Part shown: positions 6,071-7,391 of the stretch, one piece after another
How the letters are laid out: the number at the start of each line of letters is the position of its first letter
How positions within the stretch are numbered: position 1 is the stretch's first letter
NCBI GenBank assembly: GCA_025360235.1
Contig: JANYCO010000661.1
Coordinates: 1-7,391 of the forward strand
Length of the DNA stretch: 7,391 bases
Direction: 5' to 3'
From: Cytophagales bacterium
GTDB lineage: Bacteria > Bacteroidota > Bacteroidia > Cytophagales > Cytophagaceae
Made by a program: the position numbers and the translations under genes
The notes under the pieces: generated by a model
What the model was told of the DNA's origin: nothing
What the model saw: only the letters and a program-made list of their open reading frames with translations
The model's database searches: none

Positions 6071-6730
6071 CTAAATTAACATTTCAGGTATTTCTCCTTC
6101 TATCGTCAGTTTACCTTCTGTAGAATCTCTAATTTCTTCTACTGAAACGCTAGGGGCTCTTTCTAAAAGTTTAAAACCTCCATTATTTGGCAATACTTCC
6201 AAAACCGCCAAATCTGTTACTATTTTTTTTACACAATGTAATCCGGTAATTGGAAGGCTACATTTTTTTAAAAGTTTCGACTGGCCATCTTTGCTTTTGT
6301 GCTGCATGGCCACTATAATATTTTTGGCAGAAGCTACCAGGTCCATTGCTCCTCCCATGCCCTTAACCATTTTCCCAGGGATCTTCCAGTTGGCAATATC
6401 ACCGTTTTCCGAAACTTCCATGGCCCCTAAAATAGTAAGGTCAATTTTCCCACTTCTGATCATGGCAAAACTGTCCGCCGAACTGAAAATGGAAGCACCT
6501 TTTATCATTGTGATGGTCTGCTTTCCCGCATTAATAAGATCAGGATCTACTTCCTCTTTTGTAGGGAATGGTCCCATACCAAGTAAGCCATTTTCAGATT
6601 GAAGTACAATATTGAAATGTTCCGGAATATAATTGGCTACAAGTGTTGGAATTCCAATACCAAGATTCACATAGTATCCGTCTCTTACTTCCTGCGCTAT
6701 TCGTTTCGCTATTCCGTACTTATCTAACAT
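6071..6730 (-). CDS. scoB: Succinyl-CoA:3-oxoacid CoA-transferase, subunit B
   Basis: Together with subunit A it moves CoA between succinyl-CoA and 3-oxoacids such as acetoacetate, in ketone-body or butanoate-type metabolism. The 219 residues are the usual length of a separate subunit B. VNLGIGIPTLVANY (21-34) and SENGLLGMGP (45-54) are signatures, and Glu46 is the catalytic residue that forms the glutamyl-CoA intermediate. NWKIPGKMVKGMGGAMDLV is the SCOT-type motif and favours this family over acetate or glutaconate CoA-transferases. Subunit A is absent on both sides: folE lies immediately upstream and the response regulator downstream. The ATG start is 22 bp after the folE stop, so it is probably cotranscribed with folE. 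The exact substrate pair is inferred from the family. Confidence 0.9.
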   Translation of the reverse strand: MLDKYGIAKRIAQEVRDGYYVNLGIGIPTLVANYIPEHFNIVLQSENGLLGMGPFPTKEEVDPDLINAGKQTITMIKGASIFSSADSFAMIRSGKIDLTILGAMEVSENGDIANWKIPGKMVKGMGGAMDLVASAKNIIVAMQHKSKDGQSKLLKKCSLPITGLHCVKKIVTDLAVLEVLPNNGGFKLLERAPSVSVEEIRDSTEGKLTIEGEIPEMLI

Positions 6731-6757
6731 AATAATGGTTAATGATTAATCATTATT
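6731..6757. repeat. Palindrome over the folE stop and scoB leader
   Basis: Bases 6740-6755 form a perfect 16-bp palindrome (TAATGATTAATCATTA). An alternative stem pairs AATAATG (6731-6737) with CATTATT (6751-6757). The two folds are mutually exclusive and cover the folE stop codon and the whole scoB leader. It might bind a regulator or affect scoB translation, or be simple AT-rich chance. Confidence 0.35.
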
Positions 6758-7391
6758 TTACGTATTTCAAAAATTCATTTTTCACTTGTTCATCCAAAAA
6801 TTTTCCTGAGTAATGAGAGGTGACAGTAGAACTATTTATATCTTTTATACCTCTTGAAGAAACGCATAAGTGTGAAGCGTCCATTAGCACTGCAATGTCT
6901 TCTGTTTGCAATACTTCTTTCATTTCATTGGCTATTTGCACCGTCATTCTTTCTTGCACCTGTGGTCTTTTGGCATAATACTGAACAATACGGTTAAGTT
7001 TGGAAAGACCAATCACTTTTCCGGAAGAAATATAGGCAAGGTGTGCTTTGCCTATGATGGGAACAAAATGGTGTTCGCAATAGGAATAAAAATTGATGTT
7101 CTTTTCGACCAACATCTGGTCGTATTTATATTTATTTTCGAACAAACGGATTTTTGGTTTGTTTTGAGGATTCAGGCCACAGAAAATTTCCTTTACATAC
7201 ATTTTGGCTACACGTTCCGGTGTTCCTTTCAAACTATCGTCTGTAAGGTCAAGGCCCATGATAAGCATAATCTCCCGGAAGTGTTTTTGGATAAGCTCAA
7301 TTTTAGTTGCATCGTCCATCGCAAAAGCATCTTCTCTAAGAGGAGTAGCGAAAGAGGTACCAATATGTTCTTCGCCAATTTCGTCTATAGA
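6753..7391 (-). CDS. folE: GTP cyclohydrolase I, 5' end beyond the window
   Basis: FolE converts GTP to 7,8-dihydroneopterin triphosphate and formate, the first step of folate and pterin synthesis; the cytoplasmic enzyme is a homodecamer. Zinc ligands are visible as Cys and His in YCEHHFVPIIGKAH and Cys in HLCVSSRG, with the further signatures GTPERVAKMYVKEIF and GLSKLNRIVQYYAKRPQVQER. The ATG at 7319 (MDDATK) is unlikely to be the true start. The frame stays open to the edge, reading SIDEIGEEHIGTSFATPLRE and then DAFA before that Met. This is the normal N-terminal stretch of Bacteroidota FolE, so the real start lies upstream of the window. At least 212 residues are present. scoB follows after 22 bp. 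Confidence 0.95.
   Translation of the reverse strand, partial: SIDEIGEEHIGTSFATPLREDAFAMDDATKIELIQKHFREIMLIMGLDLTDDSLKGTPERVAKMYVKEIFCGLNPQNKPKIRLFENKYKYDQMLVEKNINFYSYCEHHFVPIIGKAHLAYISSGKVIGLSKLNRIVQYYAKRPQVQERMTVQIANEMKEVLQTEDIAVLMDASHLCVSSRGIKDINSSTVTSHYSGKFLDEQVKNEFLKYVK

Noticed and set aside
6291..6602. 103-codon plus-strand frame opposite scoB
   Set aside because: It is antisense to the conserved scoB core. Hydrophobic stretches come from the complement of common codons, with no leader or domain signature.
7317..7319. ATG as the folE start codon
   Set aside because: The frame continues upstream with sequence typical of the Bacteroidota FolE N-terminus to the window edge, so this Met is internal.

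Overview
The window is an AT-rich (roughly 60% A+T) segment of a bacterial chromosome. It fits Bacteroidota, most likely a Cytophagales-like lineage. The signs are a DUF177 protein of the Bacteroidota type, ribosomal protein L32 lacking the zinc-knuckle cysteines, a TAnnTTTG-type promoter box, AT-rich gene leaders without clear Shine-Dalgarno sequences, and a Bacteroidota-style outer-membrane beta-barrel protein. All genes lie on the minus strand, so transcription runs from high to low coordinates. The lineage is inferred from protein character and gene order, not from a database search.

Layout in transcriptional order: (1) folE (GTP cyclohydrolase I), cut by the right edge of the window and still open at base 7391. 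(2) scoB (succinyl-CoA:3-oxoacid CoA-transferase subunit B), 22 bp after folE, with no subunit A visible. (3) A stand-alone CheY-like response regulator with no partner kinase. (4) After a 166-bp gap holding a good promoter candidate, the ribosome/lipid cluster DUF177(yceD)-rpmF-plsX-fabH-accB-accC. (5) A strong hairpin terminator. (6) A secreted outer-membrane beta-barrel protein gene near the left edge that looks frameshifted or truncated.

The six-gene cluster joins a DUF177 protein and L32 (ribosome assembly) to phospholipid and fatty-acid initiation. PlsX makes acyl-phosphate for phosphatidic acid synthesis. AccB carries biotin and AccC carboxylates it, as half of acetyl-CoA carboxylase. 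FabH condenses acetyl-CoA with malonyl-ACP. The four genes from DUF177 to fabH are separated by only 4-9 bp and are almost certainly one transcript. accB and accC follow after gaps of about 100 bp, the second of which holds a large AT-rich imperfect palindrome.

I found no convincing new biological system: this is mostly housekeeping DNA. The points worth a second look are the broken reading frame of the left-edge beta-barrel gene, the accB-accC palindrome with its tandem heptamers, a 13-nt element shared by two gene leaders, the post-accC hairpins, the palindrome over the folE/scoB junction, and the single CoA-transferase subunit.
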